Positions 43,226-52,776 are shown, numbered from the stretch's first letter. The stretch is 64,000 nucleotides of DNA from DATJPW01 sp035506215 (GCA_035506215.1 DATJPW010000051.1:18505-82504), one strand, 5' to 3'. Program-made: numbers and translations. The notes: generated by a model from the sequence alone, not told the origin.

Positions 43226-43711
43226 TTAATACGGAATTCTCGGTTCAGACGGAAATTCGATTTCATGCCACATTTCGCCCCAGAGCTCTTTGAACCGGGG
43301 GCCCAATCTTTCCACGAGCTTGGGCCAGTGCGTCCTTTTCTCCTGCAATTCGCCAAAGATCTCCGCGACCAATTCGGCAAGCCTCTCCAGTTCTTCTTTG
43401 GGCAAAAATGAGACCGCCCCTTTGTCTATGGCTTTCTGAAGACTGTCCGGGGTAAGTGCGTGGGCCGTGAGCATCACGGCATGCAGCCTTTTTTCTCGGG
43501 CGAGATCCAGAAGGTCAAAGCCTTTCACTCCCATTATGTCCAAAATTACAAGATCGAAAGTCTCCTTTTCGAGATGTTCTTTTGCTGAATTGAAATCCAC
43601 GGCAGTAACAACAACCGAAGATTCCAATTGTTCCTGGATAACTTCCAGGACGTCTTTCTCATCATCCACCGCCAGGATTCTCTTGCCCTTAAGAATCGTC
43701 AGGTCAGTCAT
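43226..43711 (-). CDS. Stand-alone receiver-domain protein (copy 2)
   Basis: A 161-residue CheY-like response regulator with no output domain. REC residues: acidic pair in VDDEKDVL, phosphoacceptor Asp in LVILDIMGVKGFDLL (Asp58), Thr82 in VMLTAHAL, Lys105 in FLPKEE. The tail GPRFKELWGEMWH is a conserved C-terminal helix. The ATG at 43711 follows GGAGG; the open frame runs to 43996 but is non-coding there. It is nearly identical in layout to the neighbour at 43833, so the two are a recent tandem duplication. No histidine kinase is adjacent. Confidence 0.85.
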   Translation of the reverse strand: MTDLTILKGKRILAVDDEKDVLEVIQEQLESSVVVTAVDFNSAKEHLEKETFDLVILDIMGVKGFDLLDLAREKRLHAVMLTAHALTPDSLQKAIDKGAVSFLPKEELERLAELVAEIFGELQEKRTHWPKLVERLGPRFKELWGEMWHEIEFPSEPRIPY

Positions 43712-43832
43712 CTCAACCTCCACCAAGGTAGTCAGACATGAAGTGCTTGTAGCATGGTCTAAGACCTGCTGTGATTTTCTCGGCCTGCTTCTATCATGGA
43801 TCAATACCACAACAGCGGAAGGCCCGTCATTG

Positions 43833-44318
43833 TTACCAAGAAATCCTGGAGTCACGCGGGAATTCGATCTGATGCCACATTTCGCCCCATAGCTCTTTGA
43901 ACCGCGGACCCAATCTCTCCACCAGCTTCGGCCAGTGTGTCTTTTGCTCCCGCAATCCTTCGAAGATCTCCGCGACCAATTCGGTGAGCCTCTCAATTTC
44001 TTCTTTTGGTAAGAATGAGACCGCTCCCTTGTCTATTGCTCTCTGAAGACTTTCCGGCGTAAGTGCGTGGGCCGTAAGCATCACTGCTGGGAGCCGTTTC
44101 TCTCTGGCGAGTTCTAGAAGGTCAAAGCCCTTCACTCCCATTATGTCCAAAATTACAAGATCGAAAGCCTCCTTTTCGAGATGTTCCCTCGCTGCACCGA
44201 AATCCAAAGCAGTGACCAGGCGCGAGCTTTCCAATTGTTCCCGGATCACATCCAGCACATCTCTCTCGTCGTCGACCGCCAGGATTCTCTTCCCCTCAAG
44301 GATCGTCACATCAGCCAC
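43833..44318 (-). CDS. Stand-alone receiver-domain protein (copy 1)
   Basis: A 161-residue receiver-only protein, paralogue of the next gene downstream (about 75-80% identical by eye; the same phosphoacceptor motif LVILDIMGVKGFDLL and C-terminal tail GPRFKELWGEMWH). Differences fall in the helix after the first strand and in the linker before the tail. The two genes are 121 bases apart and read in the same direction. Stand-alone receivers act in phosphorelays or bind other proteins; partner unknown. The 510 bases between this gene and the TRAP gene (44319-44833) hold no gene I can identify. Confidence 0.85.
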   Translation of the reverse strand: MADVTILEGKRILAVDDERDVLDVIREQLESSRLVTALDFGAAREHLEKEAFDLVILDIMGVKGFDLLELAREKRLPAVMLTAHALTPESLQRAIDKGAVSFLPKEEIERLTELVAEIFEGLREQKTHWPKLVERLGPRFKELWGEMWHQIEFPRDSRISW

Positions 44319-44833
44319 ATTGACCTCCGCGAAAGTGGTTAAACATGAAACAATTGCCCTGTGCGCCGAATCCGGTCCTTAACTTTACGAGCAATAGTCC
44401 CCACACCTGAATTGCGAGTTCGTCGCCGAACATACACTAACCTCTGTCATTAAGATGGGTGCTGAATGATTTTGAGTCAAGACGCCTCAACTCATGCATG
44501 CAGCGCTGCTGGTAATGACACCTCTGTTGCGCCTGCGTAAGACTGTCATCCCCGGTATGGCAATCGTCCATGACATGCATTATTGATGGACATTCAGCCC
44601 ACTTCGCGTTATACAGTGCTATTCATTAGCACGGCGAACTAAAGAAAAAACTGTGAGTGGGGGAAAAATCTTTGCAGACCCGTCGGCTGCAACAAGGGAA
44701 GGCTCCGGCCCTAGGAATCTCTTAAACCAACCGAGTGAGTCCGCAACATGCAGCAGGGCACTTTGGCTCTGATGAAACAGATCCGGTAATTCAATCGCGA
44801 CTGGAATCTCGCAATCCTCAAAGGAGGAAGCAT

Positions 44834-46126
44834 ATGGTTGGTTTGCTTGGGATCGTTGTTCTGATGCTGCTCATGTTCTTGATAGAATTACCGGTGGGAG
44901 TGGCGATGGGCCTGGTCGGCCTGGGGGGCATATGGTGGCTATCTTCGCCAGCCGCAGCCTTTTCCATGTTGGGCACCGAAGTTTGGTCAACCTTTTCCAA
45001 TTACGGCTTGACGGTCATTCCACTGTTTGTCTGGATGGGCCAAATCTGTTTTTATTCCGGGGTCAATGAGAGTCTTTACAATACAGCCTACACATGGATG
45101 GGGCGGACCAGGGGGGGCCTCGCCATGGCCACCATTCTGGCCTGCGCCGGTTTTGCAGCCATATGTGGATCCAACACGGCGACCGCCGCCACCATGACTT
45201 CAGTCGCGCTCCCTGAAATGAGAAAGCGCAACTACGAAAAAGCCCTGATGTCCGGTTCCATTGCGTGTGGTTCCACTCTTGGCGTGGTTATACCCCCAAG
45301 CGTGGTGCTGCTCGTCTATGGAATCTACACGGAACAATCAATCGGAAAACTGTTCTGGGCCAGCACGGTGCCGGGCCTCGTCATGACGGCGCTGTTCTGT
45401 TTTACTATATATATCCTTTGTCTGCTCCGTCCCGAAAGCGGACCGGGTGGACCACGCACCTCAGTCCTGGACAAAATCAAGGCCATACCGGGCGCATTCG
45501 AGATGATAGCGCTTTTCTCTCTTGTCATGTCCGGACTCTTATTCGGCTGGTACACCCCCACAGAGGCAGGCGCAGCGGGGACCGCCTTCGCCCTTATCAT
45601 CGCGTTGATTCGCAGGAAGATAAGCTGGACCGGATTTGTCGCCTCTATAGTAGACACCGTGAAGGTCTCCTGCATGATCATAATAATTGTCACGGGCGCG
45701 GTGATTCTGGGACGGTTCCTGACCATGAGCGGTCTGCCGACTCAGATTACGGAGTACTGTGCCACACTGAACGTTCAGCCGTGGGTAATAATGGCGGTCA
45801 TCCTGGTTGTTTATGGCATAGCAGGGTGCGTCATGGATGCCCTGGGATTCCTGTTGGTCTCGATACCAATTTTTTTCCCTCTGGCCATGAAGTTGGGTTA
45901 CGATCCAATTTGGTTCGGGGTCATAATTAACGTTGTCACGACTCTGGGCGCGATAACTCCGCCGGTGGGCATATGTGCATACGTGGTTGCGGGAATGAGC
46001 GGAGACATCCCCCTTGGGACGGTCTTTCGGGGGGTGATCTGGTTCATCCCGGTTTACGTGATAACAATGGTCCTTCTGATCCTTTACCCCCAAGTGGCCT
46101 TATGGCTGCCGTCGTACGTGAGGTAG
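44834..46126 (+). CDS. dctM: TRAP transporter large membrane subunit
   Basis: A 430-residue inner-membrane protein of about 12 helices: LMFLIELPVGVAMGLVG, CGSNTATAATMTSVALPEM, SGSIACGSTLGVVIPPS and TTLGAITPPVGICAYVVAG. It forms the transport channel of a TRAP uptake system for small carboxylates. The ATG at 44834 follows AAGGAGG by eight bases. It is followed by the binding protein and small membrane subunit genes; the M-P-Q gene order is less common than P-Q-M. Substrate unknown. Confidence 0.92.
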   Translation: MVGLLGIVVLMLLMFLIELPVGVAMGLVGLGGIWWLSSPAAAFSMLGTEVWSTFSNYGLTVIPLFVWMGQICFYSGVNESLYNTAYTWMGRTRGGLAMATILACAGFAAICGSNTATAATMTSVALPEMRKRNYEKALMSGSIACGSTLGVVIPPSVVLLVYGIYTEQSIGKLFWASTVPGLVMTALFCFTIYILCLLRPESGPGGPRTSVLDKIKAIPGAFEMIALFSLVMSGLLFGWYTPTEAGAAGTAFALIIALIRRKISWTGFVASIVDTVKVSCMIIIIVTGAVILGRFLTMSGLPTQITEYCATLNVQPWVIMAVILVVYGIAGCVMDALGFLLVSIPIFFPLAMKLGYDPIWFGVIINVVTTLGAITPPVGICAYVVAGMSGDIPLGTVFRGVIWFIPVYVITMVLLILYPQVALWLPSYVR

Positions 46127-46244
46127 GATAATATATTGTTTCATACCGAACGGGCTTTCAAAGGAGGCAACAAAAACCGGCAATTACCGACAGGAAGGCC
46201 GGGCCGCCGCCGACAGCTCCACATCATCGCGGGAGGTTTTTGAG

Positions 46245-47291
46245 ATGAAGAGTCGAAGTATTTTGCGGATTTGTGCCATCGCGTTGTTTCTTTTGGCTAC
46301 CGTCCACAGCTCGCCATTTCTCGTCTCATCGGCCGGCGCGCAGACCATCACTCTGACCTACGCCAACTTTCCCCCGGCCCCCACATTTCCCTGCGTTCAG
46401 ATGGAGAGGTGGGCTAAAGAGGTGAATGCTCGCACGAATGGAAAAGTGGTGGTCAAGACTTTTCCGGGAGGCACCCTGTTGGGCGCGAAGAATATGTTCG
46501 ACGGGGTGGTAAGCGGTGTGGCGGATATCGGGTGCCTTGCCACAGCATACCAGCCGGGCAGATTTCTGTTCCTGGAGGCCATGGACCTCCCATTGGAGTT
46601 CCCCAGTGCCGAAGTTGCCAGCCTTGCTATGTGGGATCTGTATGTGAAACACAAACCTAAGGCATTCGACCAGGTCAAAGTCCTCACGATGTTTACATGC
46701 GCTCCGGCCAACATCATGTCTCAGAAACCGGTGCGTAAGCTTGAAGACTTAGAGGGCCTTAAGTTGCGTGCTGCTGGGACCGGGGTGGAGATCATGAAGC
46801 TTTTGGGAGCGCAGCCCGAAGGCATGCCAATGTCGGCCGTGCCCGAAGCTTTGCAGAAAGCGGTGGTACACGGCCTTGTGAGTTCGTTGGAAGTGATGAA
46901 GGACATGAAGTTTGCGGAATATTGCAAGTTCGTTACCATGTGCGACCTGTGGGTTGTGCCCTTTGCCGTGGTCATGAACAAACAGAAATGGGAATCACTT
47001 CCTGATGACGTGAAGAAGGTTTTTGACGATCTGAGTCGAGAACAATCCAAATGGACCGGTGAATACGCGGACAAGCACGCCAAAGACGCTTCTGAATGGT
47101 CGAAAGAAACGGAAAAAGTGGAGTTCATCACTCTCCCTAAAGAAGAAAAGGATAGATGGACGGCCAAGATAAAACCGGTAATACAACAGTATTTGGACCG
47201 CACCCAGAAAGAGGGGATCAACGGCAAAGAGGTATTGGACGATCTGACGAAGCTGAAGACCGAACTCTCCCGTACCGGAGGAGTAAAGTGA
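46245..47291 (+). CDS. dctP: TRAP transporter substrate-binding protein
   Basis: A 348-residue periplasmic protein with a signal peptide (ALFLLATVHSSPFLVSSAGA) and the TRAP SBP fold: LTYANFPPAP, WAKEVNARTNGKVVVKTFPGGTL, PVRKLEDLEGLKLRAAGTGVEIM and GMPMSAVPEALQKAVVHGL. A conserved Arg in the LRAAGTG block usually contacts a carboxylate. GGGAGG lies ahead of the ATG at 46245. It lies 118 bases after the large subunit gene. Confidence 0.9.
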   Translation: MKSRSILRICAIALFLLATVHSSPFLVSSAGAQTITLTYANFPPAPTFPCVQMERWAKEVNARTNGKVVVKTFPGGTLLGAKNMFDGVVSGVADIGCLATAYQPGRFLFLEAMDLPLEFPSAEVASLAMWDLYVKHKPKAFDQVKVLTMFTCAPANIMSQKPVRKLEDLEGLKLRAAGTGVEIMKLLGAQPEGMPMSAVPEALQKAVVHGLVSSLEVMKDMKFAEYCKFVTMCDLWVVPFAVVMNKQKWESLPDDVKKVFDDLSREQSKWTGEYADKHAKDASEWSKETEKVEFITLPKEEKDRWTAKIKPVIQQYLDRTQKEGINGKEVLDDLTKLKTELSRTGGVK

Positions 47292-47316
47292 AGCTGGCGG
47301 GGACACAGGTGATCTT

Positions 47317-47406
47317 ATACCGATTCGCATTCAAATCCCCCCATTACCCCCTTTAATAAAGGGGGTTAGAGGGGATTTTCCTACAAACTTGAACGCGAAT
47401 TGGTAT
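47317..47406. mobile_element. MITE-like element, copy 2 (between dctP and dctQ)
   Basis: A 90-base element with inverted ends ATACCGATTCGCATTCAA and (on the other strand) ATACCAATTCGCGTTCAA, about 16 of 18 matching, around a CCCCCTTTAATAAAGGGGG core nested in AATCCCC/GGGGATT. No transposase. It has a partner at 40681. It separates dctP from dctQ. Confidence 0.7.
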
Positions 47407-47535
47407 TAGAGGCCGTCACGTGATTGTGCCGCTTTGTTTTCGGGAAAATGAACCGATTCGTCTGAACTCTCGGGTGCCACGGGCCTGTTTGCAGGCCCAT
47501 GATTCTTGGTTTTCGTTGGATTCAAGGGGACCGGC

Positions 47536-48027
47536 ATGGAAGCACTTAATAAGGTGAATGAGTGGTTCAATGGTGCTCTGACCTTTCTTGGCGGGTTGGC
47601 GCTCGTTCTTATGACATTGATCTCGTGTGTTAACATGGTGCTCAGATTGTTCGGACATGCGCTCGCGTCCTCTTTCGAACTGGTGAGTTTTCTCGGGGCA
47701 CTGACCGTTGCCCTGCCTTTGGGGTATACCCAGATCAAGAAGAGTCACATAGCCGTTGACATCCTCTCCAGCACTTTTTCACCGGGCTCGCGCAGAATCG
47801 TCGTCGGAATCAGCCTCGTTCTCGGGATAATTCTGTTTTCCGTCGCAGCATGGCAGGTCGGTGCGTATGCGGAAATTCTGCGCAGAACTGGTGAGGTGTC
47901 CGAGACTTTGCGGCTGAGCTACTATCCCTTTGCTTACGGTGTCGCGATTGCTTGCGGCAGCATGACCTTCAGCCTGCTGGTGGATTTGATATCCATGTTG
48001 GCGAAACCCACATCGGCGGGTCAATGA
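47536..48027 (+). CDS. dctQ: TRAP transporter small membrane subunit
   Basis: A 163-residue protein with four membrane helices (LGGLALVLMTLISCVNMVLRL, FLGALTVALPLGY, IVVGISLVLGIILFSVAA and YYPFAYGVAIACGSMTFS). The conserved loop with TQIKKSHIAVDIL is present. With dctM and dctP it completes a tripartite TRAP transporter. The ATG at 47536 follows AAGGGGA; the frame starts ten codons earlier without support. The gap of about 240 bases to dctP is largely the MITE-like element. Confidence 0.88.
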   Translation: MEALNKVNEWFNGALTFLGGLALVLMTLISCVNMVLRLFGHALASSFELVSFLGALTVALPLGYTQIKKSHIAVDILSSTFSPGSRRIVVGISLVLGIILFSVAAWQVGAYAEILRRTGEVSETLRLSYYPFAYGVAIACGSMTFSLLVDLISMLAKPTSAGQ

Positions 48028-48083
48028 TCGCTCCTTGTCCTGAGGCCATGTCTGGCACCCTTTTGCGGATGTGGGCGCGCTGA

Positions 48084-48584
48084 TCACAAATGATAGTCCC
48101 TGAGTAATTGGTGTCGCTCTTCAGGGTCCTCTTCATCAAATAGAAGTGCGGCCACAGTGTTGAATATGTCCGAGAGCTTGACCAGACCCTGCAATTTGCC
48201 CTCGCTCATAACAGGAACCAGGGAAATGTTGTGATCCATCATTATGTCAAGGGCCTTGAGAATGCTGTCCTCAGGCTGAACTGAGCCGGCGAACGGCACT
48301 ACAAGCTCACTGACGGGGGGCGAAACATCGGGATTCTCACAGGCCTGAAGTTGCTTTTCCCAAAGATGCTTCACGCTTTTTAGTAGATCGGTCAGATGCA
48401 CGAACCCCAGAAGCTGGTAATTCTCGTCAAAGACCAATGGAGTTGAATGACCGTGTTCCAGCTTCTGCTCATCAGTGACGATCCTTAACAGCTTGATTGC
48501 CGTGCACACGTCAGCGTCCGCCCTGATCGCCGGCCATTCCTTCGGAAGAATCATGAGTTTTGAAACAGGTATTGAATGGGGCAT
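48084..48584 (-). CDS. CBS-domain pair protein
   Basis: A 166-residue protein consisting of two CBS motifs: PVSKLMILPKEWPAIRADADV with GFVHLTDLLKS, and VSELVVPFAGSVQPEDS with GLVKLSDIF. CBS pairs bind adenine nucleotides and switch linked enzymes or channels. It lies 48 bases behind the ArsB/NhaD transporter gene on the same strand, so it may control that transporter. Confidence 0.85.
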   Translation of the reverse strand: MPHSIPVSKLMILPKEWPAIRADADVCTAIKLLRIVTDEQKLEHGHSTPLVFDENYQLLGFVHLTDLLKSVKHLWEKQLQACENPDVSPPVSELVVPFAGSVQPEDSILKALDIMMDHNISLVPVMSEGKLQGLVKLSDIFNTVAALLFDEEDPEERHQLLRDYHL

Positions 48585-48632
48585 ATCGCACCTCTCGCAG
48601 TATTCATTCCACGCCGGGTTCGCTGCCGGGCT

Positions 48633-50372
48633 TCAGTAACGCAACAACAGAAACACCGATGAAATGATCAAACTGATCAGGGTTATTGGGGCCGCCTCTT
48701 TCATGAAGCCGTAAAATGTGATCTTGTAGCCGGCCTTTTCAGCTATTCCGGTGGTCACCACGTTGGCGGAAGCGCCAATGATAGTACCGTTGCCTCCAAA
48801 ACAGGCCCCCAGAGACAACGCCCACCATAATACCCCGGTTTCGGCCCCCGGCAGCGTCTTGGTCAGAAAGAGCGTTATCGGCAGCATGGTCGCGGTATAG
48901 GGGATATTGTCTACGATAGCCGAAGTCACGCCGGAGACCCACAGTATTATCAACACTGCCACCCAGAGTTTCCCCTGGCAAACATCGAGTATCCAGTCCG
49001 CTATCACCTGAAGTATGCCCGTTTGCTCCGCTGCCCCCACTACGATAAACAACATAATGAAGAAGACTAGCGAGGGCCATTCGATCTCTTTCTCCAGCAT
49101 CTCCACAATATCCAGTTTGCTTACCAGCACGATCAGCGCCGCACCGAACATGGCCGCAACGCTCACCTCCATGTGAAACACACCGTGAAAGACGAACATC
49201 CCGATCACCGCCAGCAGCACCGTCCCGCCAAGGGTTAGAATCCTGGCATCGGTGATCTTGTACTTCTCTCTAAGAAAAGATATCATCTTTGGCACGTCTT
49301 CAACCTTGGCCCTGTGGTAGTCCTTGCCGTAAACGAATTTGTTGTAAATGATCTGTGCCGCCATTGTCACGATTACCACGGGAGTAAGATGGATGACGAA
49401 CTCATTGAAAGTGATGCCCGCGTACGATCCGATCATGATGTTCGGCGGGTCGCCGATGAGCGTGGCGGTACCTCCGAAGTTGGATGCCAGGATCTCAGGA
49501 ATGAGAAAAACAAAGGGGGACACCCCGAGCACGACCGCGATTTCCATTGTCACGGGCGTGAGGAGAAGCATGGTGGTCACATTATCCAAAAAGGCGCTGA
49601 CCGTCGCCGTAACTATGCAAAGAGCAGAAGAGAGTAGAAAGATCTGGCCCCTGGCCACCTCGAAGGATTTGTAAGCCAGCCATTGAAAAACGCCGGAGAC
49701 CTTCAACACACCCACGATAATCATCATCCCCATGAGGAGGAAGATGACGTTCCAATCCACTGCACGAAGGGCCTGTTCATACGTGAGCACATTGAATGCC
49801 TCGTTGTAGTATCCAAATGTGTGGGTGATGAACAGTATCACAACCGCGCCAAGAAACGCTGCCAGCGTCCTGTGAACAATTTCAAAAGCTATCAGAACAT
49901 AGACACCGAAGAAGACTATCAGCGCAATCCAGAATGCGGTCCCCTGGAATCGCTGCATGGAAAAAGCGGTATACGCAAGAAAATGGGTGAGGCCCTTTTC
50001 ATCAGGTCCTTCCTCGTACACTTTTAACGGGATCAACTGCGAAGGCCGGAAGCTTGGCCTGGTGATTTTGACGGCCCAGTGGCCGTCTTTAATCTTCTCG
50101 GCCGGCGCGTGAATTTCTACGCTGAAAAGGCCGTTTCTCCCCGTTGCCTCAATCTTTGCCGTGCTGGGATCGTGTGCTATGCCCAGGTAAGGCCTTCCAT
50201 TGAGATGAGGCAGAACATTTGCTTCACCCAGGGGATTGCCCGCCGAGTCGAGAACCTTGCCTTGAATTATCAGAACAGCGTTTCCGGAATTTGGCTTGTC
50301 GCCCAAGCAGCTCCCCGAACCGAACAAAACCGCGGCCAAAGCCAGAATGAACGTCAACGAGTTAAGCTTCAT
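48633..50372 (-). CDS. ArsB/NhaD-type transporter with N-terminal regulatory-like domain
   Basis: A 579-residue protein. After a hydrophobic leader (LTFILALAAVLFGSGSC, a possible lipobox) comes an Ig-like carboxypeptidase-regulatory domain (VLDSAGNPLGEANVLPHLNG) of about 100 residues and then 11-12 membrane helices. Ion-transporter motifs: VSAFLDNVTTMLLLTPVTM, ASNFGGTATLIGDPPNIMIGS and SAIVDNIPYTATMLPI, characteristic of NhaD / ArsB / CitM superfamily permeases. It would move Na+ or an anion. The soluble N-terminal domain is unusual for this family. It is upstream of the CBS gene. Confidence 0.85.
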   Translation of the reverse strand: MKLNSLTFILALAAVLFGSGSCLGDKPNSGNAVLIIQGKVLDSAGNPLGEANVLPHLNGRPYLGIAHDPSTAKIEATGRNGLFSVEIHAPAEKIKDGHWAVKITRPSFRPSQLIPLKVYEEGPDEKGLTHFLAYTAFSMQRFQGTAFWIALIVFFGVYVLIAFEIVHRTLAAFLGAVVILFITHTFGYYNEAFNVLTYEQALRAVDWNVIFLLMGMMIIVGVLKVSGVFQWLAYKSFEVARGQIFLLSSALCIVTATVSAFLDNVTTMLLLTPVTMEIAVVLGVSPFVFLIPEILASNFGGTATLIGDPPNIMIGSYAGITFNEFVIHLTPVVIVTMAAQIIYNKFVYGKDYHRAKVEDVPKMISFLREKYKITDARILTLGGTVLLAVIGMFVFHGVFHMEVSVAAMFGAALIVLVSKLDIVEMLEKEIEWPSLVFFIMLFIVVGAAEQTGILQVIADWILDVCQGKLWVAVLIILWVSGVTSAIVDNIPYTATMLPITLFLTKTLPGAETGVLWWALSLGACFGGNGTIIGASANVVTTGIAEKAGYKITFYGFMKEAAPITLISLIISSVFLLLRY

Positions 50373-50681
50373 AACTCATCCTTTTGCACGATGTACCCGT
50401 AAGTGATGAAGAGGAGCATTATACCAAATAGGCCTGGAACCAATGGAATCATAGCAAGGGAATTCCGCTGCGGTCCACAGAATTATCTGATCAGAGGAAA
50501 AGTCTGAGAAACAATCTGAATGCCGTAAGAGATACAATATATAATAATCTACTTTATATTTTTTTCCAAAATTTATGAGATAATTAGTAAAAATATTATT
50601 GCATTCCCATCGGTGTGTGATATTAGTGCCCAGGCAACGGGACGTGCGCGTCTCAAAACTCAGGAAAACAGGAGTTGAGCG

Positions 50682-51119
50682 ATGAAGAAGACCTGGATAG
50701 TGTTGACGATGGTTTGTTCGATTGTTGTCGTCGCTTCTTGCCTGACCGCCCTGGCACAGGACGTGTCGACTCAGATACGGGCCCTGGAACAAAAGGCCGA
50801 GAGAATGCAGAGCCAGATTAATCTCGCCAAGCAACAGAGCGACATGAACCTTGATGCTCAGATCAAGACACTGAGGGCCTCGGTCGACAGCCTGCTCGGA
50901 CAGAGGGTGCAGCTTGACGCACACATAGCCAGATTGGAAGGGCAAATTGAGGACCTCAAGCAGAGTTCCACCACCAGTGTTAACAGGCAGGTGAAAGAGT
51001 ACGAGGCAGAACTGGGTAACATCAAACAACAAATTGGGAGTTTGATGTCAACGAAAGATGCAGCGGCGGCCAAGAAGTCCGATGAAAGCAAGCCCGCCAC
51101 AGGTCAGGTTGGACAATAG
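50682..51119 (+). CDS. Secreted coiled-coil protein
   Basis: A 145-residue protein with a signal peptide (IVLTMVCSIVVVASCLTALA), followed by a long helical coiled coil rich in Gln, Leu and Ala and a short charged tail. GGAG lies seven bases before the ATG at 50682. It probably stays in the periplasm, loosely like OmpH/Skp but without its signature. Function unknown. The 500 bases behind it (51120-51631) hold only a promoter near the end. Confidence 0.65.
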   Translation: MKKTWIVLTMVCSIVVVASCLTALAQDVSTQIRALEQKAERMQSQINLAKQQSDMNLDAQIKTLRASVDSLLGQRVQLDAHIARLEGQIEDLKQSSTTSVNRQVKEYEAELGNIKQQIGSLMSTKDAAAAKKSDESKPATGQVGQ

Positions 51120-51563
51120 AATGCATCGTTACAATGATGGCGCTCTGACTACGTGCGGTGATGTCGTGGCGAAAGGTCCCTCCGGGCTCGTGAGCGGAAA
51201 GCCCGCCTTAACAGGAGGATCGTTACCGATCCGGGATAATGGGCTCGGGGGACCGGCATCTTTGATTTTTCAGGGCCTTGACACACACCTGAATGCCGAT
51301 GAACCGGACATTGCGGGAGGTGCCCACAGGGCCTCTATCCACCCCGTATGGTCAGGACGCACGATTTACAGGTGACTTATCCGCTTACCAAAGCCGTGGA
51401 GAGAGTCCCCGGCCGCGCTGATCGTGCTCCGATTTAGAGATAACGTGAGAAGTGAGAACGTCAGGGATACATCTCTTGGTGTTGCGCAGAACCATAAACA
51501 TTTTGCCACTGCCACATGATATTGTGATTAACTAACTAAAAAACAGAGCATTAGGCCTTATAA

Positions 51564-51592
51564 TTGACTTTTAGGTTTAAGTATGTTAGGAT
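51564..51592 (+). promoter_or_regulatory. Promoter for the LysM/M23 lipoprotein gene
   Basis: TTGACT (51564-51569) and TAGGAT (51587-51592), 17 bases apart, in an A/T-rich tract about 40 bases before the start at 51632. The -10 box is imperfect. Confidence 0.5.
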
Positions 51593-51631
51593 GCTCTAGT
51601 GATGCGTCAGATTTAAGTGTTGGTATAAGGT

Positions 51632-52546
51632 ATGGATACCAAATCAAAATGGCTGGCTGCTATCTTCCTCCCTTTGCTCGTGTCATGTTCGTCTGTCACT
51701 GGAATAGTTAAGAAAAACCCAGAATTAAAAGATATACCTAAACAACAAACCGAGGCGGCCGCGAAAAGCGCGCCTGCCGGCAATCCTCACCAACAAGGCG
51801 CTTTTCACGTTGTGGGGCCGGACGAGACTCTTCAGCATATATGCAACGTTTACGGGCTGGATCTGTCAACAGTGGCCAAGGTTAACAGAATTCTCGCTCC
51901 ATACTCATTGAAGACCGGTGACACAATCTTTTTGCCCGCATATGCGCTCCTGGATGCCGGCGAGGAACCCGCGCGCGGCTCCACGGCAAAGGGCAAGAAT
52001 GAGAAGAAACAATCTGCCAGCGCCCTGGCAAATGCTATTAGAGGCGAGAGAGATCCTGCGGTACCTGATCTCAAGTTTCCCGTCCCGGGAGGCGTCCTCG
52101 CCTCGCCTTTCGGCCATAGATGGGGTCGATTCCACCGGGGTTTGGACATTGCCGCCGGCATAGATACTCCCGTGCTGGCCTGTGCGGACGGCCGAGTGAT
52201 ATTCACCGGCAGCAGGAAGAGATTTCGTAGTTACGGTAACACAGTGCTGATCGATCACGGCAAGGGTGTGTACACGTATTACGCGCATCTCAATAATGTG
52301 GCAGTGACAAAAAATCAGAAGGTGCGCCGTGGTCAACAGATCGCGTCTGTAGGTAATTCAGGACGTTCCACCGGCCCCCACCTGCATCTGGAGGTACGCG
52401 TCGCCAACAACATGTTTAATCCTCTCGCATACTTCTCACCTGTAGAACTCACCCGAACGCGTGTAGCCAAGAGGTTCGAGCCTTCTCCTATGGGACCGAT
52501 TCGTGCCAAATGGCAGATCCCCGATCTACTTACCGCTCGTCGTTGA
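51632..52546 (+). CDS. LysM/M23 peptidase lipoprotein (NlpD-like)
   Basis: A 304-residue lipoprotein with a lipobox (LPLLVSC, Cys19). A LysM domain (VVGPDETLQHICNVYGLDL...) binds peptidoglycan and a C-terminal M23 domain has FHRGLDIAAG, and GPHLHLEVR carrying the HxH zinc ligands. NlpD of E. coli activates amidase AmiC without being a peptidase itself; here the histidines are intact, so activity is possible. No rpoS or surE gene follows, unlike the E. coli nlpD locus. Confidence 0.85.
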   Translation: MDTKSKWLAAIFLPLLVSCSSVTGIVKKNPELKDIPKQQTEAAAKSAPAGNPHQQGAFHVVGPDETLQHICNVYGLDLSTVAKVNRILAPYSLKTGDTIFLPAYALLDAGEEPARGSTAKGKNEKKQSASALANAIRGERDPAVPDLKFPVPGGVLASPFGHRWGRFHRGLDIAAGIDTPVLACADGRVIFTGSRKRFRSYGNTVLIDHGKGVYTYYAHLNNVAVTKNQKVRRGQQIASVGNSGRSTGPHLHLEVRVANNMFNPLAYFSPVELTRTRVAKRFEPSPMGPIRAKWQIPDLLTARR

Positions 52547-52776
52547 AACACAAGCTAGCGAGTTTCATTTTTTTCCGAATCATGCTCCTTTCCATAAAGG
52601 CGCTTTAAGGTTGCTTGGCAAATAGACTTGTTCATGAGGGCGCAAAGAATAATTCGCAAAGCTATTTGTCGGGTTGCTATTGAATTTACACAACTTTTTC
52701 CATATGTTATGGCTGCAACGATAACTCTTTTCTTAAGTGCGTTTTTGCATAATTCAGAACGCTATAGTTTTGATGC

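Noticed and set aside
43712..43996. N-terminal extension of the second receiver protein to 256 residues
   Set aside because: Homology with the neighbouring paralogue starts at Met 43711, and the extension is out of phase with the first gene's end.
45265..45930. 221-codon ORF within the TRAP large subunit gene
   Set aside because: Same-strand shadow in another frame; no family.
51058..51375. 105-codon ORF after the coiled-coil protein gene
   Set aside because: Overlaps the end of that gene and looks compositionally random; no ribosome site.
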